A stretch of DNA of 64,000 bases, taken from positions 3,814,501-3,878,500 of the forward strand of contig NZ_CP151099.1 of assembly GCF_038096175.1 (NCBI RefSeq). Direction: 5' to 3'. Position numbers and translations under genes: made by a program. This document shows, in pieces, positions 51,176 to 60,378 of the stretch. The notes beneath the pieces were generated by a model. The model saw only the letters and a list, made by a program, of their open reading frames with translations. It was not told the origin of the DNA and did not search any database. The stretch is from Nostoc sp. UHCC 0302 (GTDB lineage: Bacteria; Cyanobacteriota; Cyanobacteriia; Cyanobacteriales; Nostocaceae). Within the stretch, counting starts at the first letter, position 1. Every line of letters starts with the position of its first letter.

Positions 51176-52831
51176 ATGACTCAGGCGACTCGAAGTGTTC
51201 TGTGCATGACGGACATCAAGAAAAGTTTTTCCGGCGTGCCAGCGCTCCGGGGCGTCGATTTCGAGCTGAAGGCGGGCGAGATCCATGCGTTGGTCGGAGA
51301 AAACGGCGCTGGTAAATCGACTCTCATCAAGATCATCACGGGGGCATATCGACGGGACTCAGGTGTTATAGAGTACAACCATAACCCTTCGGGTGACGCT
51401 CCTAACGTCGCTACCGCTTCTCTACGAGACGCTACGCGAAGACTAACGCCAGCCCCCCATCTTGGCGGTCTTTGTCAGGCTGAGGGCTGGACTCACCCCG
51501 TTGCATTCCAGAATCCGACCGAAGCCCAGGCGGCAGGCATAGTAGCTGTCTACCAAGAGATCCAGCTTGTGGGTTTCCGAACTGTTGCTGAGAATATTTT
51601 TCTTGGCAGGGAACCGCATCGCTTCGGCATCATTGATAGACGGACGATGAACTCTGGGGCGACCGATATCCTGGAGCGCCTGGGTTTGCATATTGACCCG
51701 CGCTCAGTGGTTGGTTCGCTCAATATTGCCCATCGCCAGATGGTGGCGATCGCACGCGCTATATCCTTTGGGGCGAAGGTACTCATCCTCGATGAACCCA
51801 CAAGTTCGCTGACGGAAACTGAAGTTTCTGTTCTTTTTGATGTTATGCGTCGGCTAAAGTCGCAAGGAACATCCATCGTTTACATCAGCCACCGTTTTGA
51901 AGAACTTTACGCTGTGTGCGATCGCGTGACGGTACTCCGTGATGGGCGCAACATCGTGACGCAATCCCTGGCAACCCTCAATCGTCTGGAACTCGTTTGT
52001 CATATGCTAGGTCGCCAACCCGATGAGGTGAGCAAAGGAGTCACGGCGTTCGCCGGACGACCGGAAAATGCCACAGGTCGGCCAGTGCTGCTGTATGCGG
52101 AAGCTCTCAAATATAAGCAACGGCTCGATGGTGTCTCAATTGAAATCCGACATGGGGAAATCGTCGGACTTGCGGGTTTGCTTGGCTCTGGTCGAAGTGA
52201 AACGGCACGCGCCCTGTTCGGGGCCGAACCCCTTGAAAGTGGAACCGTAAAACTCGAAGGTAGTATTTTGTCTCTGCGTGATCCTCATGATGCCATCGAT
52301 GCTGGGATAGCTTTCCTTTCAGAGGATCGTAAGGCGGATGGCATCATCCCCGAGCTTTCGGTGCGAGAAAACCTCACACTAGCTGCACTCCCGAAGCTTA
52401 CGCAATGGGGCATTGTTTCAAGAAAACGACAGAGCGAGCTTGTCGACCGTTTCATGCAGCGTCTTGATATCAAGGCGGCCAGCACCGAGCAGAAGATCCA
52501 CGAACTTTCTGGTGGCAATCAGCAGAAAGTTCTTCTGGCGCGATGGCTGTGCAAGAATACAAAACTTCTTCTTCTCGACGAGCCGACTCGTGGTATTGAT
52601 GTTGGTGCAAAGCGCGAGATCCAGCGGCTAATCGCCGAATTAGCAGAGCAAGGGCTGGGGGTTCTGATGATTTCATCGGAAGTGGAAGAGCTAGTTGAAG
52701 GCTCGGAACGTGTAGTCGTCCTCCGTGACGGACGGTCAATTGCGGAACTCAGTGGCGAACAGAAGAACATAAAGGCAATTCTGCACGTAATGGCGGAAGG
52801 TATAGATCGTAAGCAAGCCGTTGGTAAATAG
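51176..52831 (+). CDS. Sugar ABC transporter ATP-binding protein with in-frame insertion
   Basis: 551 residues with two ATPase halves of the RbsA/YtfR type. Half 1: GENGAGKST near 40, signature LNIAHRQMVAIARA, Walker B LILDEPTSSLTE. Half 2: GLLGSGRSE (degenerate), LSGGNQQKVLLARWL and LLLDEPTRGIDVG. Relatives read about ...EYNG-x-P-x-x-FQNPTEAQAAGI; here about 40 extra residues (roughly 69-108, HNPSGDAPNVATASLRDA to EGWTHP) stand between VIEYN and VAFQNPTEAQAAGI. They are encoded by repeat-like DNA. All nucleotide-binding motifs survive and the frame is kept. Likely substrate is fructose, galactofuranose or a similar sugar. The binding-protein gene upstream is broken, so transport is probably lost. 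Confidence 0.92.
   Translation: MTQATRSVLCMTDIKKSFSGVPALRGVDFELKAGEIHALVGENGAGKSTLIKIITGAYRRDSGVIEYNHNPSGDAPNVATASLRDATRRLTPAPHLGGLCQAEGWTHPVAFQNPTEAQAAGIVAVYQEIQLVGFRTVAENIFLGREPHRFGIIDRRTMNSGATDILERLGLHIDPRSVVGSLNIAHRQMVAIARAISFGAKVLILDEPTSSLTETEVSVLFDVMRRLKSQGTSIVYISHRFEELYAVCDRVTVLRDGRNIVTQSLATLNRLELVCHMLGRQPDEVSKGVTAFAGRPENATGRPVLLYAEALKYKQRLDGVSIEIRHGEIVGLAGLLGSGRSETARALFGAEPLESGTVKLEGSILSLRDPHDAIDAGIAFLSEDRKADGIIPELSVRENLTLAALPKLTQWGIVSRKRQSELVDRFMQRLDIKAASTEQKIHELSGGNQQKVLLARWLCKNTKLLLLDEPTRGIDVGAKREIQRLIAELAEQGLGVLMISSEVEELVEGSERVVVLRDGRSIAELSGEQKNIKAILHVMAEGIDRKQAVGK
51380..51499 (+). repeat. Repeat-derived in-frame insertion inside the ATPase gene
   Basis: About 120 bp with the Nostoc repeat hallmark TCTCTACGAGACGCTACGCG (51420-51439) and CCTTCGGGTGACGCTCC. 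It has no counterpart in this position in related ATPases and keeps the frame open. Exact borders are uncertain by a few bases. Confidence 0.75.
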
Positions 52832-52854
52832 TTTGAAACAGAGCAGGACAGATA

Positions 52855-53802
52855 ATGAAGAGCAAGAAGCCTGATCTGAGTTGGAGAACTCTGTGGAACC
52901 CAAACTTCGGCGCACCTGCGGCGCTCCTAATTCTCTATGTTGCGAACGCCGTCTTCACTCCGCGTTTCGCTACAGTTAGCAACACTTTGAATATGTTGCT
53001 CCAAGTATCCACGACAATGTTTGTTGCCGTTGGGATGACTTTTGTTATTGCCTCGCGCGGCATCGACCTCACAGTCGGCTCTACTATGGCATTGGTTTCC
53101 GTGATTGTGGCATTGCTTATTAAGTATGGGATAGCTGTTGCCATCTCGTTCGCCTTGTGTGCTGCTCTGTTGGTTGGTCTTTTCAATGGCTTTCTCATCT
53201 CACATCTGAAACTTGACGCCCTAATCACTACCTTGGCGGCTCTGATCATGTGGCGTGGGGTGGCTCAGGTCATCGGGGACGGTAAACTCGTTCCCTTCGC
53301 CCATCCCACATTTGAAGCGCTCGGAAAGGGCTATCTCGGTTCTATACCAATTCAGGTTGTGATTGCGGGAGTCGTCATTGCAGGAGCTTTCTTCTGTATT
53401 CACTCTACGCTTTTTGGGCGTCAGATCGTTGCAGTTGGCGGCAACGAGGAGGCCGCACGGCTTGCGGGTATCCGTGCAGGGCGCGTGAAATATATAGTTT
53501 ATGTGATTAGCGCCCTGCTTGCCGGTTTTGCCGGACTTGTCGAGACAGCAAGGCTTGGCATGGGCGATCCCAGCAAGGTCGGTGTCAACGCGGAATTTGA
53601 TGCGATCGCAGCCGTTGTTGTTGGCGGTACGCCCTTCTCTGGTGGTCGTGCGAATATACTTGGCACTGTTGTAGGAGCTTTGATTATGCAGGTGATCTCC
53701 ACGAGTTTCAATATGCTCCTGATTCCGTTTACCTGGTCATTAGTTTTGAAATCCGTAATCATTCTTTTCGCCATTTTTTTGCAGCGTACTCAGGAGGTTT
53801 AA
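52855..53802 (+). CDS. Sugar ABC transporter permease (YtfT/FruF-like)
   Basis: 315 residues of the RbsC/BPD_transp_2 family, with eight to ten membrane helices. Characteristic are VGMTFVIASRGIDLTVGSTMAL near residue 58, the cytoplasmic coupling stretch GGNEEAARLAGIRAGRVKY near residue 197, and FSGGRANILGTVVGALIM near residue 260. It starts 23 bp after the ATPase gene and is followed 6 bp later by a second permease, so the two form a heterodimer. GC content and codon use are higher than in the flanking cyanobacterial genes. Confidence 0.92.
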   Translation: MKSKKPDLSWRTLWNPNFGAPAALLILYVANAVFTPRFATVSNTLNMLLQVSTTMFVAVGMTFVIASRGIDLTVGSTMALVSVIVALLIKYGIAVAISFALCAALLVGLFNGFLISHLKLDALITTLAALIMWRGVAQVIGDGKLVPFAHPTFEALGKGYLGSIPIQVVIAGVVIAGAFFCIHSTLFGRQIVAVGGNEEAARLAGIRAGRVKYIVYVISALLAGFAGLVETARLGMGDPSKVGVNAEFDAIAAVVVGGTPFSGGRANILGTVVGALIMQVISTSFNMLLIPFTWSLVLKSVIILFAIFLQRTQEV

Positions 53803-53808
53803 AGCATC

Positions 53809-54789
53809 ATGGCTGCCACCAGGTCTCTTGCACTTGCGGGAATGCGGCTCTCGAAGCGTCTCGCTAGGCTTTTCACCTCGCAAGGTGTACTGCTTATGCT
53901 CCTCGGTTTAGCTGTTTTCGCATCGTTTCGTTATGAAACCTTCCTGACACCTCTTAATCTCATGAATATCATGCGGCAGAACAGTATGCTTGCGATCGTG
54001 GCGCTGGGCATGACCATTGTGATCGTCAGCGGAGGAATTGATCTGTCCGTGGGCGCACTCGTTGCTCTAAGCGGTGTCGTCGCAGCAATGCTTGCCGGAC
54101 AAGGCAGCTTCGTGGCTATCGGCGGCGGCATTGCCAGCACCACGTTGCTCGGTGTGGTCAATGGTCTTCTTGTGTCTCGCGCACGGCTCCAGCCGTTCGT
54201 TGTTACGTTATTCACTGCGAGTGCTGCACGTGGGCTGGCGTTGAGCATCACTCAGGAGAGGTCGATTGCCGTACCATCGGCAGCATCAGGACTTGTTTGG
54301 CTGGGCAGGGGGTTCATTGGTTCCGTCCCTGTCCCTGTGATTATAGTTGCGCTCTTATATTTTGCAACTTGGTTTATGCTACACAGAAGCCGATTAGGGC
54401 TGCATATATTTGCTATCGGCGACAACGAAGAGGCTTCCCGCCTCATGGGTGTGAATCCAAACCGAGTTAAGCTTGCGGTGTACACATTCAGTGGTCTGCT
54501 TTCAGGGCTTGCCGGTGTTGTTCTCGCGGGTCGTCTAGGAGCAGGTCAGCCAGTGGCTGCCTTTGGCTGGGAAACAGATGCGATCGCTGCAACCGTCATG
54601 GGAGGAACGTTTCTCACAGGAGGGCAAGGGAGCGTGTTTCCAACCCTCATCGGTGTACTTTTGCTAGGAATGATGTACAACCTTTTAAATCTTGAGGGAA
54701 CTATTACTCCTTGGTGGCAGCTCGTACTCCGTGGTACTTTCTTACTTTTGGTCGTGCTTTTTCAGCAGCGTATTGTGCAGAGGGGCTGA
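53809..54789 (+). CDS. Sugar ABC transporter permease (YjfF/FruG-like)
   Basis: 326 residues, second RbsC-type permease of the operon: LGMTIVIVSGGIDLSVGALVAL near residue 64, GDNEEASRLMGVNPNRVKL near residue 203 and FLTGGQGSVFPTLIGVLLLGM near residue 264. The two-permease layout matches YtfQRT-YjfF (galactofuranose) and FruEKFG (fructose) systems rather than the single-permease FrtABC fructose system of Anabaena variabilis and N. punctiforme. It contains HIP1 sites (GATGCGATCGCTGC near 54580), so the operon is not a very new arrival. Ends before a palindromic terminator split by an MITE. Confidence 0.92.
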   Translation: MAATRSLALAGMRLSKRLARLFTSQGVLLMLLGLAVFASFRYETFLTPLNLMNIMRQNSMLAIVALGMTIVIVSGGIDLSVGALVALSGVVAAMLAGQGSFVAIGGGIASTTLLGVVNGLLVSRARLQPFVVTLFTASAARGLALSITQERSIAVPSAASGLVWLGRGFIGSVPVPVIIVALLYFATWFMLHRSRLGLHIFAIGDNEEASRLMGVNPNRVKLAVYTFSGLLSGLAGVVLAGRLGAGQPVAAFGWETDAIAATVMGGTFLTGGQGSVFPTLIGVLLLGMMYNLLNLEGTITPWWQLVLRGTFLLLVVLFQQRIVQRG

Positions 54790-54800
54790 TTGGACATCCT

Positions 54801-54936
54801 CCAATACGTTTCGGTTAAGGGAAGAGACGCGATAAATCGCCGTCTCTACAAAGGACTGATTATTGTAAAGACAGCGATTTGTCGCGTCTTTGTGATCTAT
54901 AACTTTCATTGAAAAACCTTATCCGAACCGTATTGG
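54801..54936. mobile_element. 136-bp MITE with 20-bp inverted ends and 8-bp target duplication
   Basis: Left end CCAATACGTTTCGGTTAAGG and right end CCTTATCCGAACCGTATTGG match at 17 of 20 positions. GACATCCT flanks both sides (54793-54800 and 54937-54944). Inside are two GACGCGAT-type palindromes similar to those in family A repeats. No coding capacity. Confidence 0.9.
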
Positions 54937-54971
54937 GACATCCTCTTCATGCTTTTAGGCATGAGGATGTC
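54937..54971 (+). terminator. Palindrome at the end of the sugar operon, interrupted by the MITE
   Basis: GACATCCT-ctt-CATGC pairs with GCATG-AGGATGTC around TTTTAG. If the MITE and one duplication are removed, GATT before and AATC after also pair, giving a stem of 17 pairs with one mismatch and a bulge 4 bp after the yjfF-like stop. It probably was the operon terminator. No long T run. Confidence 0.6.
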
Positions 54972-55004
54972 TAATCTATTCAAACAGGCTGAACTGTATA
55001 ATTT

Positions 55005-55085
55005 CTAGCGGGTTGACGCCTCACGGGACGCTGCTACCTTTGCGCGAAAGTGACCCTGGGGAGACTTCCTCCAGCAGGATTGCCT
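55005..55085 (+). ncRNA. Possible structured RNA leader before dapL
   Basis: A GC-rich block in AT-rich surroundings, 85-165 bp before dapL. CTGCT pairs with AGCAG and encloses two hairpins, CTTT-gcgcg-AAAG and CTGGGG...CCTCCAG; a further stem may form in GGGTTGACGCCTCACGGGACGC. I do not recognise a known riboswitch. It may be a leader element or repeat-derived. Confidence 0.35.
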
Positions 55086-55170
55086 ACACAACAAATCGTA
55101 CCTGAATTCTTCTTCAACGCACATATAAATTAGCAGTAAGCTATTTTAGGGCGTCTTTCATATATCTACT

Positions 55171-56406
55171 ATGGCAACAATTAACGACAATTACCTGAAG
55201 CTGAAAGCAGGTTACCTGTTTCCAGAAATTGCTCGTCGGGTCAATGTTTTTGCAGAAGCTAACCCTGATGCTAAGATTATCCGGCTGGGCATTGGCGATG
55301 TCACAGAACCTTTACCAGAAGCTTGTCGCACAGCTATGATTAAGGCTGTGGAAGAAATGGGCGATCGCACCACCTTCAAAGGCTATGGCCCAGAGCAAGG
55401 CTATGCTTGGTTACGAGAAAAAATTGCTGCTCAAGATTTCCAAGCGCGAGGAGCTGATATAGATGCTTCGGAAATCTTTATTTCCGACGGTTCCAAATGC
55501 GATAGTGGCAATATTCTAGAAATCTTTGGACATGATAATGCGATCGCCGTCACTGACCCTGTTTATCCCGTATATGTCGACACAAATGTCATGGCGGGAA
55601 ATACAGGCAATATCAACGGTAAAGGCGAGTTTGAAGGCTTAGTTTATCTCCCAGTTACTGCTGAAAACAACTTCACTGCTGAGATTCCTTCTCAGAAAGT
55701 CGATTTAATTTATCTCTGTTTCCCCAATAACCCCACCGGTGCAACCGCTACTAAGGAACACCTCAAGGCTTGGGTAGATTATGCCAAAGCTAATAACTCG
55801 ATTATTTTCTTTGATGCCGCCTACGAATCTTACATTACCGATTCCGAGATTCCTCACTCTATATATGAGATTGAGGGAGCAAGAGAAGTTGCGATCGAGT
55901 TTCGGTCTTTTTCCAAGAATGCAGGCTTTACCGGAACCCGTTGCGCGTTAACTGTAGTGCCAAAAACGTTGACAGCCAAAGCAGCAGATGGTTCTGAGGT
56001 GGAACTGTGGAAACTGTGGAATCGCCGCCAGTCTACTAAGTTCAATGGAGTTTCCTACATTGTACAACGGGGAGCTGAGGCAGTTTACTCCCAAGAAGGG
56101 CAGGCACAAGTTAAGGCGCTAGTTAGTTTCTATTTGGAAAACGCCAAAATTATTCGCGAAAAACTGACATCTGCCGGATTAGCAGTGTATGGTGGCGTGA
56201 ATGCACCTTATGTTTGGGTGAAAACTCCTAATGGTTTATCCAGTTGGGAATTTTTTGATAAGTTGCTGCACACAGTAAATGTTGTGGGAACTCCTGGTTC
56301 TGGGTTTGGTGCTGCTGGCGAAGGTTACTTCCGCATTTCCGCATTTAATAGCCGCGAGAATGTCGAAGAAGCAATGAAGCGAATTACTGAAAAGTTTAAG
56401 GTGTAA
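55171..56406 (+). CDS. dapL: LL-diaminopimelate aminotransferase
   Basis: PLP enzyme that converts tetrahydrodipicolinate directly to LL-diaminopimelate in lysine and peptidoglycan synthesis, the route used by cyanobacteria, plants and chlamydiae. The 411 residues show [14 protein letters not shown] near 38, [13 protein letters not shown] near 109, [10 protein letters not shown] near 188, FDAAYESYI near 212, the PLP lysine in [15 protein letters not shown] near 250 and [11 protein letters not shown] near 349. Length and motifs are those of the DapL class. Its start has no strong ribosome-binding site. Alone on the plus strand, upstream region structured. Confidence 0.97.
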   Translation: MATINDNYLKLKAGYLFPEIARRVNVFAEANPDAKIIRLGIGDVTEPLPEACRTAMIKAVEEMGDRTTFKGYGPEQGYAWLREKIAAQDFQARGADIDASEIFISDGSKCDSGNILEIFGHDNAIAVTDPVYPVYVDTNVMAGNTGNINGKGEFEGLVYLPVTAENNFTAEIPSQKVDLIYLCFPNNPTGATATKEHLKAWVDYAKANNSIIFFDAAYESYITDSEIPHSIYEIEGAREVAIEFRSFSKNAGFTGTRCALTVVPKTLTAKAADGSEVELWKLWNRRQSTKFNGVSYIVQRGAEAVYSQEGQAQVKALVSFYLENAKIIREKLTSAGLAVYGGVNAPYVWVKTPNGLSSWEFFDKLLHTVNVVGTPGSGFGAAGEGYFRISAFNSRENVEEAMKRITEKFKV

Positions 56407-56519
56407 AACTACGGTTATCAGGCGCTTTTGTTAAACTCAATCTATCAGGGACGCTGGGTAATTTTGCTCTGCGACCTTGATAGATAATTGCTTAAACTCA
56501 GCTTATTTATATTCTGGTT

Positions 56520-56765
56520 ATGACTGCTGCCATACCCGTTTTCAAACCTGTTAGCCAGATGCAGCTAGCACCTGGTAGCACCGTTACCATTCCAGATGTT
56601 AGCTGGGAAGAATTTGAATCTATTTTGCAAAAATTGGAAGAAAAACGCGCTACCAGAATTGCTTGTAGCCAAGATGCTTTAGAAATCATGGTTCCCTTAC
56701 CCGAACATGAAATTGCCAAAGATTTGTCACACTTAAAATCTGTTCATCCTCATAGGTTACTATAA
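56520..56765 (+). pseudogene. Fragment of an Uma2-family (DUF820) protein
   Basis: 81 residues that match only the N-terminus of Uma2 proteins: VTIPDVSWEEFESILQKLEEKRATRIA, LEIMVPLPEHE. Full proteins have about 190-220 residues with a PD-(D/E)XK nuclease-like core; here the frame ends at HPHRLL soon after PLPEHE and nothing similar follows. Uma2 genes are highly multiplied in cyanobacteria and fragments are common. It may be expressed as a short protein but should lack nuclease activity. Confidence 0.8.
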
Positions 56766-56937
56766 ATAAATTTCAATTGAAATTTACTAGGTGTGACACA
56801 GGGCAATCGTATTAAAGGTAAAATTTTCTAACAAAGAGTAAGTGTAATTGCACTCATTTATTCATTTTCTAATATGCTATCAAAAAGCGATCGCTTAATT
56901 TTAAAATTAATGCGATTAACACTTGATACAGTATAGC

Positions 56938-58677
56938 TTAAATCAATAGTTGATATTTTTCCTGCGCCAACTTGTAAAGCGGACGCCAAACTAAACGATT
57001 GGTCATTACTACTAACAAAGACATCACTGTTGTTCCAGCTAAGAGTAACGAGAAATTACCTGTAGCTGTAGCATGAGAAATTGTTGATCCAAGTCCAGAT
57101 GTACTAACCACTCGGCCTTGAAATGTAACATACTCACTGACGATGCTGGCATTCCAAGCGCCGCCAACAGCGGTAATAATGCCTGTTATTAAATAAGGGA
57201 AAATTGCAGGTAAAATTAAGGTTCGCCAGCGTTCTACAAGAGAAAGTTTATATACCGCAGCAGCTTCTATTAAGTCTGAGGGAATCGACTGCGCCCCAGC
57301 AATGACGTTGAACAAGATATACCACATTGTCCCTAACATCATGAGCGCGATCGCACCAATCTGTAAACCGCCAGCAATGTGAGTTAACCACAGCAACAAC
57401 ACCGGAAACAAAGCTGTTGCAGGTACAGAGGCGGCAATTTGTACCAATGGTTGCAATACTTGTGCCAGTTTCCGATTGCGACCAATGGCTACTCCCACAG
57501 GTACAGTCCACAAAAGCGATAAAATCAAAGCAATGATGACTCGCAAAGCTGTTAAAACTGCACCTTTAATCACTAGTTGCCAATCAGCCCAGCCCAAAGT
57601 TCGTAGTAATAAAACAGCTTCCCAAGTACCCCACAAAACAATTAAAGTGAACCCACTAACAAATACCCAATTTAGTAACCCTGACCAGCGCAACTCTCCT
57701 TGAGCATTTACGGGTAGAGAACGCACCGGAAACGACCGAATTAAACCGTAGTCTAGGGCTGTTTGTAACGGCTGAAAAATGCGATCGCTGATTGCGCGTA
57801 AAGTAGGCGATCGCCTTAAAATATCTAATACTGATGATTGCGGTGCATTTTGTGTTTCAATCATCTCTAACTTAAATTTTTCTGCCCAGGCAATCAGCGG
57901 TCGCCATATAAAATAATCAATTGCCACAATGACCCCAATCAGCACCGCCAGACCCCAAAATATAGCTTTAAAATCTCCGTTATTGGCTGCTGTTCCTAAA
58001 TAAGAGCCTAATCCTGGTAAGCGAAAATCTTTATTCCCTAGCGTAAATGACTCAATTGCAATTAAGAAAAACCAGCCTCCTGCCACTGACATCACACTAT
58101 TCCAGACTAAACCTATGACACCAGAAGGTAACTCCAAAGTCCAAAATCGTTGCCATGAATTCAAGCGATAAACACGAGATGCTTCTAACAGTTCTTGGGG
58201 AATGCTAGACAGAGACTGATAAAAACTAAAAGTCATATTCCAGGTCATACCTGTGAAAATCAGCAGAATTGAAGCAAGTTCTACCCCAATCCGTTGACCC
58301 GGAAATATTGCAATCAAGGCTAATACCACCCCTGGTAAAAATGACAATACTGGAATCGATTGCAGAATATCAAGTAGAGGAATTAAAATCCTAGATGCAA
58401 TACGGGAACGATAGGCACTATAAGCATAAATCAGAGTAAACACCAGAGAGAGGAAGTAAGCCAGCGTCATACGGATCAATGTTTGGGCTGTATACCCTGG
58501 CAAAGCCCTAATATTTGTGGAAACTGTGAGTTCGGCGTGAAAAGCACCATTAAACTGCGAAGCTGTTCTGACAATTACCACAATCAAGCTGACAATTGTC
58601 AAAATCAGTAATCCATCTTGCCAAGTCCAATTCAGGCGTCCCAGAGTTTGATTTGCAGGAGTCAGGGGGCGAGTCAT
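56938..58677 (-). CDS. Fused double permease of a NitT/TauT-type ABC transporter
   Basis: 579 residues containing two BPD_transp_1 domains in one chain, about 70-270 and 370-570. Each has an EAA-type coupling loop: EASRVYRLNSWQRFWTLEL and EAAAVYKLSLVERWRTLIL, followed by GVIGLVWNSVMSVAGGWFF and YLITGIITAVGGAWNASIV. Most relatives use two separate or identical permeases, so this fusion makes a self-contained channel. It lies downstream of the ATPase gene on the same strand, 120 bp away, with heptamer repeats between. No substrate-binding protein is seen; nitrate, sulfonate, taurine or another small anion is possible, but the substrate is open. Confidence 0.88.
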   Translation of the reverse strand: MTRPLTPANQTLGRLNWTWQDGLLILTIVSLIVVIVRTASQFNGAFHAELTVSTNIRALPGYTAQTLIRMTLAYFLSLVFTLIYAYSAYRSRIASRILIPLLDILQSIPVLSFLPGVVLALIAIFPGQRIGVELASILLIFTGMTWNMTFSFYQSLSSIPQELLEASRVYRLNSWQRFWTLELPSGVIGLVWNSVMSVAGGWFFLIAIESFTLGNKDFRLPGLGSYLGTAANNGDFKAIFWGLAVLIGVIVAIDYFIWRPLIAWAEKFKLEMIETQNAPQSSVLDILRRSPTLRAISDRIFQPLQTALDYGLIRSFPVRSLPVNAQGELRWSGLLNWVFVSGFTLIVLWGTWEAVLLLRTLGWADWQLVIKGAVLTALRVIIALILSLLWTVPVGVAIGRNRKLAQVLQPLVQIAASVPATALFPVLLLWLTHIAGGLQIGAIALMMLGTMWYILFNVIAGAQSIPSDLIEAAAVYKLSLVERWRTLILPAIFPYLITGIITAVGGAWNASIVSEYVTFQGRVVSTSGLGSTISHATATGNFSLLLAGTTVMSLLVVMTNRLVWRPLYKLAQEKYQLLI

Positions 58678-58680
58678 AAT

Positions 58681-58715
58681 AATTCGTAATTTGTAATTCG
58701 TAATTCGTAATTCGT
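58681..58715. repeat. Heptamer tract AATTCGT, five units
   Basis: Five units of AATTCGT (one variant AATTTGT) lie directly before the permease start on the minus strand, between it and the ATPase gene. Third heptamer tract of the window. Confidence 0.9.
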
Positions 58716-58797
58716 AATTAAAGGTTGAAGATTTCCTAAAATGATTTATGACAAAGCAAAAACTTATGCGTCTGTTGAAGCATTATCTATCCGATAA

Positions 58798-60132
58798 TTA
58801 GGAATTAGGAATTATATTGACAGCTTGCTCTAAAAAGATTTGTCCTGATGGCTCGTTGTAACCGTAGATTTCAGCATAGCGACCCCATTCAATGGCAGTT
58901 TTTAATTGCTGCTGGGCTTCTTCTGGACTAAAGTGAGTTTCTAAGATATCTAATACTAATTCTTCGGGAACCCTTTGATTGGTTTTCGCTTCTAAAAGAC
59001 GATAAATTTGCTGTACTAAACGAATATTTCCTAGCAGTTGAGCGCGGACAATTTGTTTGCGCTCATCAATGCTACCTTCAATAAATTGCAGACCAATTCC
59101 GGTTAGGCTAATATCCCCTTGCGCTAGTTCCACAAAATCCATGAATTTTGCAGCATCTACAATCGGTAGAATATCATCTACTTCCAATTGCAGTTCTTGG
59201 GCGAGACGGTAGAGGTCTTTTTCTGGACGATCTTCTAAAATTTCTAAAAGACCAGCAATGGAGCCAATCCGAACTGCTGGTAAAAACTGATACTTAGGTT
59301 CCGGTTTTGCTGTCTGTACAGAAGTGGTGGCTGGTGGCTCAATTGTCTCCAGTTCAGGGTTGGTGATGATTGTATAAACTTGATCTACTAGGGCTTGAAA
59401 GCTGGGATGTTTGCGATCGCGGTAATGAGGTAAAGTTACAGTTAAGTCCGCTCGAATTCTCCCAGGATTGCGCCCTAAAACAATAATCCGGTCTGCCAGA
59501 ATCACTGCTTCTTCAATGCCGTGGGTGACGATTAAAACGGCTTGAGTAGGTATACGCTTCTCTAACCACAAATCTAATAATTCAAAACGCAAGTTTTCTG
59601 CCGTCAGTACATCTAATGCAGAGAACGGCTCATCCATACATAATAATTCTGGTTCTACAGCTAAGGCTCTGGCAAATCCAACTCGTTGGCGCATTCCCCC
59701 AGAAAGCTCTTTGGGATAGGCATTCTCAAACCCATCTAAACCAATAATGTCAATCATCCGCAGTGCTTTTTGTCGCCGAGAGTCTAGGGGTTCACCTTTA
59801 GCTTTTAAACCCAGTTCTACATTCTCTAGAACCGTTAACCAGGGGTAAAGAGCGAAACTTTGAAAAACGATCGCAACTCCTGGATTTAACCCAACTAAAG
59901 GAGAGTTATGATAGATAACCTCGCCTGCACTAGGGCTAATTAACCCTGCAATTATCCGCATTAACGTAGATTTCCCGGAACCCGAAGGCCCCAGCAAAGC
60001 TACTATTTCTCCCGAACGCAACTCCAGATTGATATTTTCCAGGATGACTATTTCCTGACCGTTGGGTTGCCGATAAGATTTCCTGACATTTTTTAGAGCA
60101 ATGATATGTTCAGTTACTGTTTTTGCTACCAC
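58798..60132 (-). CDS. NitT/TauT-type ABC ATPase with AAA-associated C-terminal domain
   Basis: 444 residues. ATPase about 10-250: GPSGSGKST near 49, LSGGMRQRVGFARAL near 147, ELLCMDEPFSALD near 168, and VTHGIEEAVILADR near 207. The extra 150 residues (about 285-435; LLEILEDRPEKDLYRLAQELQ, DILPIVDAAKFMDFVEL, VRAQLLGNIRLVQQIYRLL) form the AAA-associated domain of this subgroup, probably a regulatory or oligomerisation part. It works with the fused permease downstream. There is no clue to the substrate. The upstream gap toward the clc gene is AT-rich and has a weak A/T hairpin near 60285-60315 (ATAAA/TTTAT). Confidence 0.9.
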   Translation of the reverse strand: MVAKTVTEHIIALKNVRKSYRQPNGQEIVILENINLELRSGEIVALLGPSGSGKSTLMRIIAGLISPSAGEVIYHNSPLVGLNPGVAIVFQSFALYPWLTVLENVELGLKAKGEPLDSRRQKALRMIDIIGLDGFENAYPKELSGGMRQRVGFARALAVEPELLCMDEPFSALDVLTAENLRFELLDLWLEKRIPTQAVLIVTHGIEEAVILADRIIVLGRNPGRIRADLTVTLPHYRDRKHPSFQALVDQVYTIITNPELETIEPPATTSVQTAKPEPKYQFLPAVRIGSIAGLLEILEDRPEKDLYRLAQELQLEVDDILPIVDAAKFMDFVELAQGDISLTGIGLQFIEGSIDERKQIVRAQLLGNIRLVQQIYRLLEAKTNQRVPEELVLDILETHFSPEEAQQQLKTAIEWGRYAEIYGYNEPSGQIFLEQAVNIIPNS

Positions 60133-60378
60133 GGCTCCCCTCTCTAAAGCTTAGATTAATTTAGAATCTCATGCTTAGGTTATCTTACAGTTAAATTTCA
60201 CTATCGCTTAATACTATTGAATTGATGCATAGATAAAAATTTTAATTTTCTATAAAACAACTAATTTCTTAGTCAGAATAACAGTTTTTTTTATAAAACC
60301 ATTTATAAAAACTGCTTTTTTGTCATCAATGAATTAAATTTATAGCTGAAGTTTTATCTGTTTATTAATTACCCAAAA

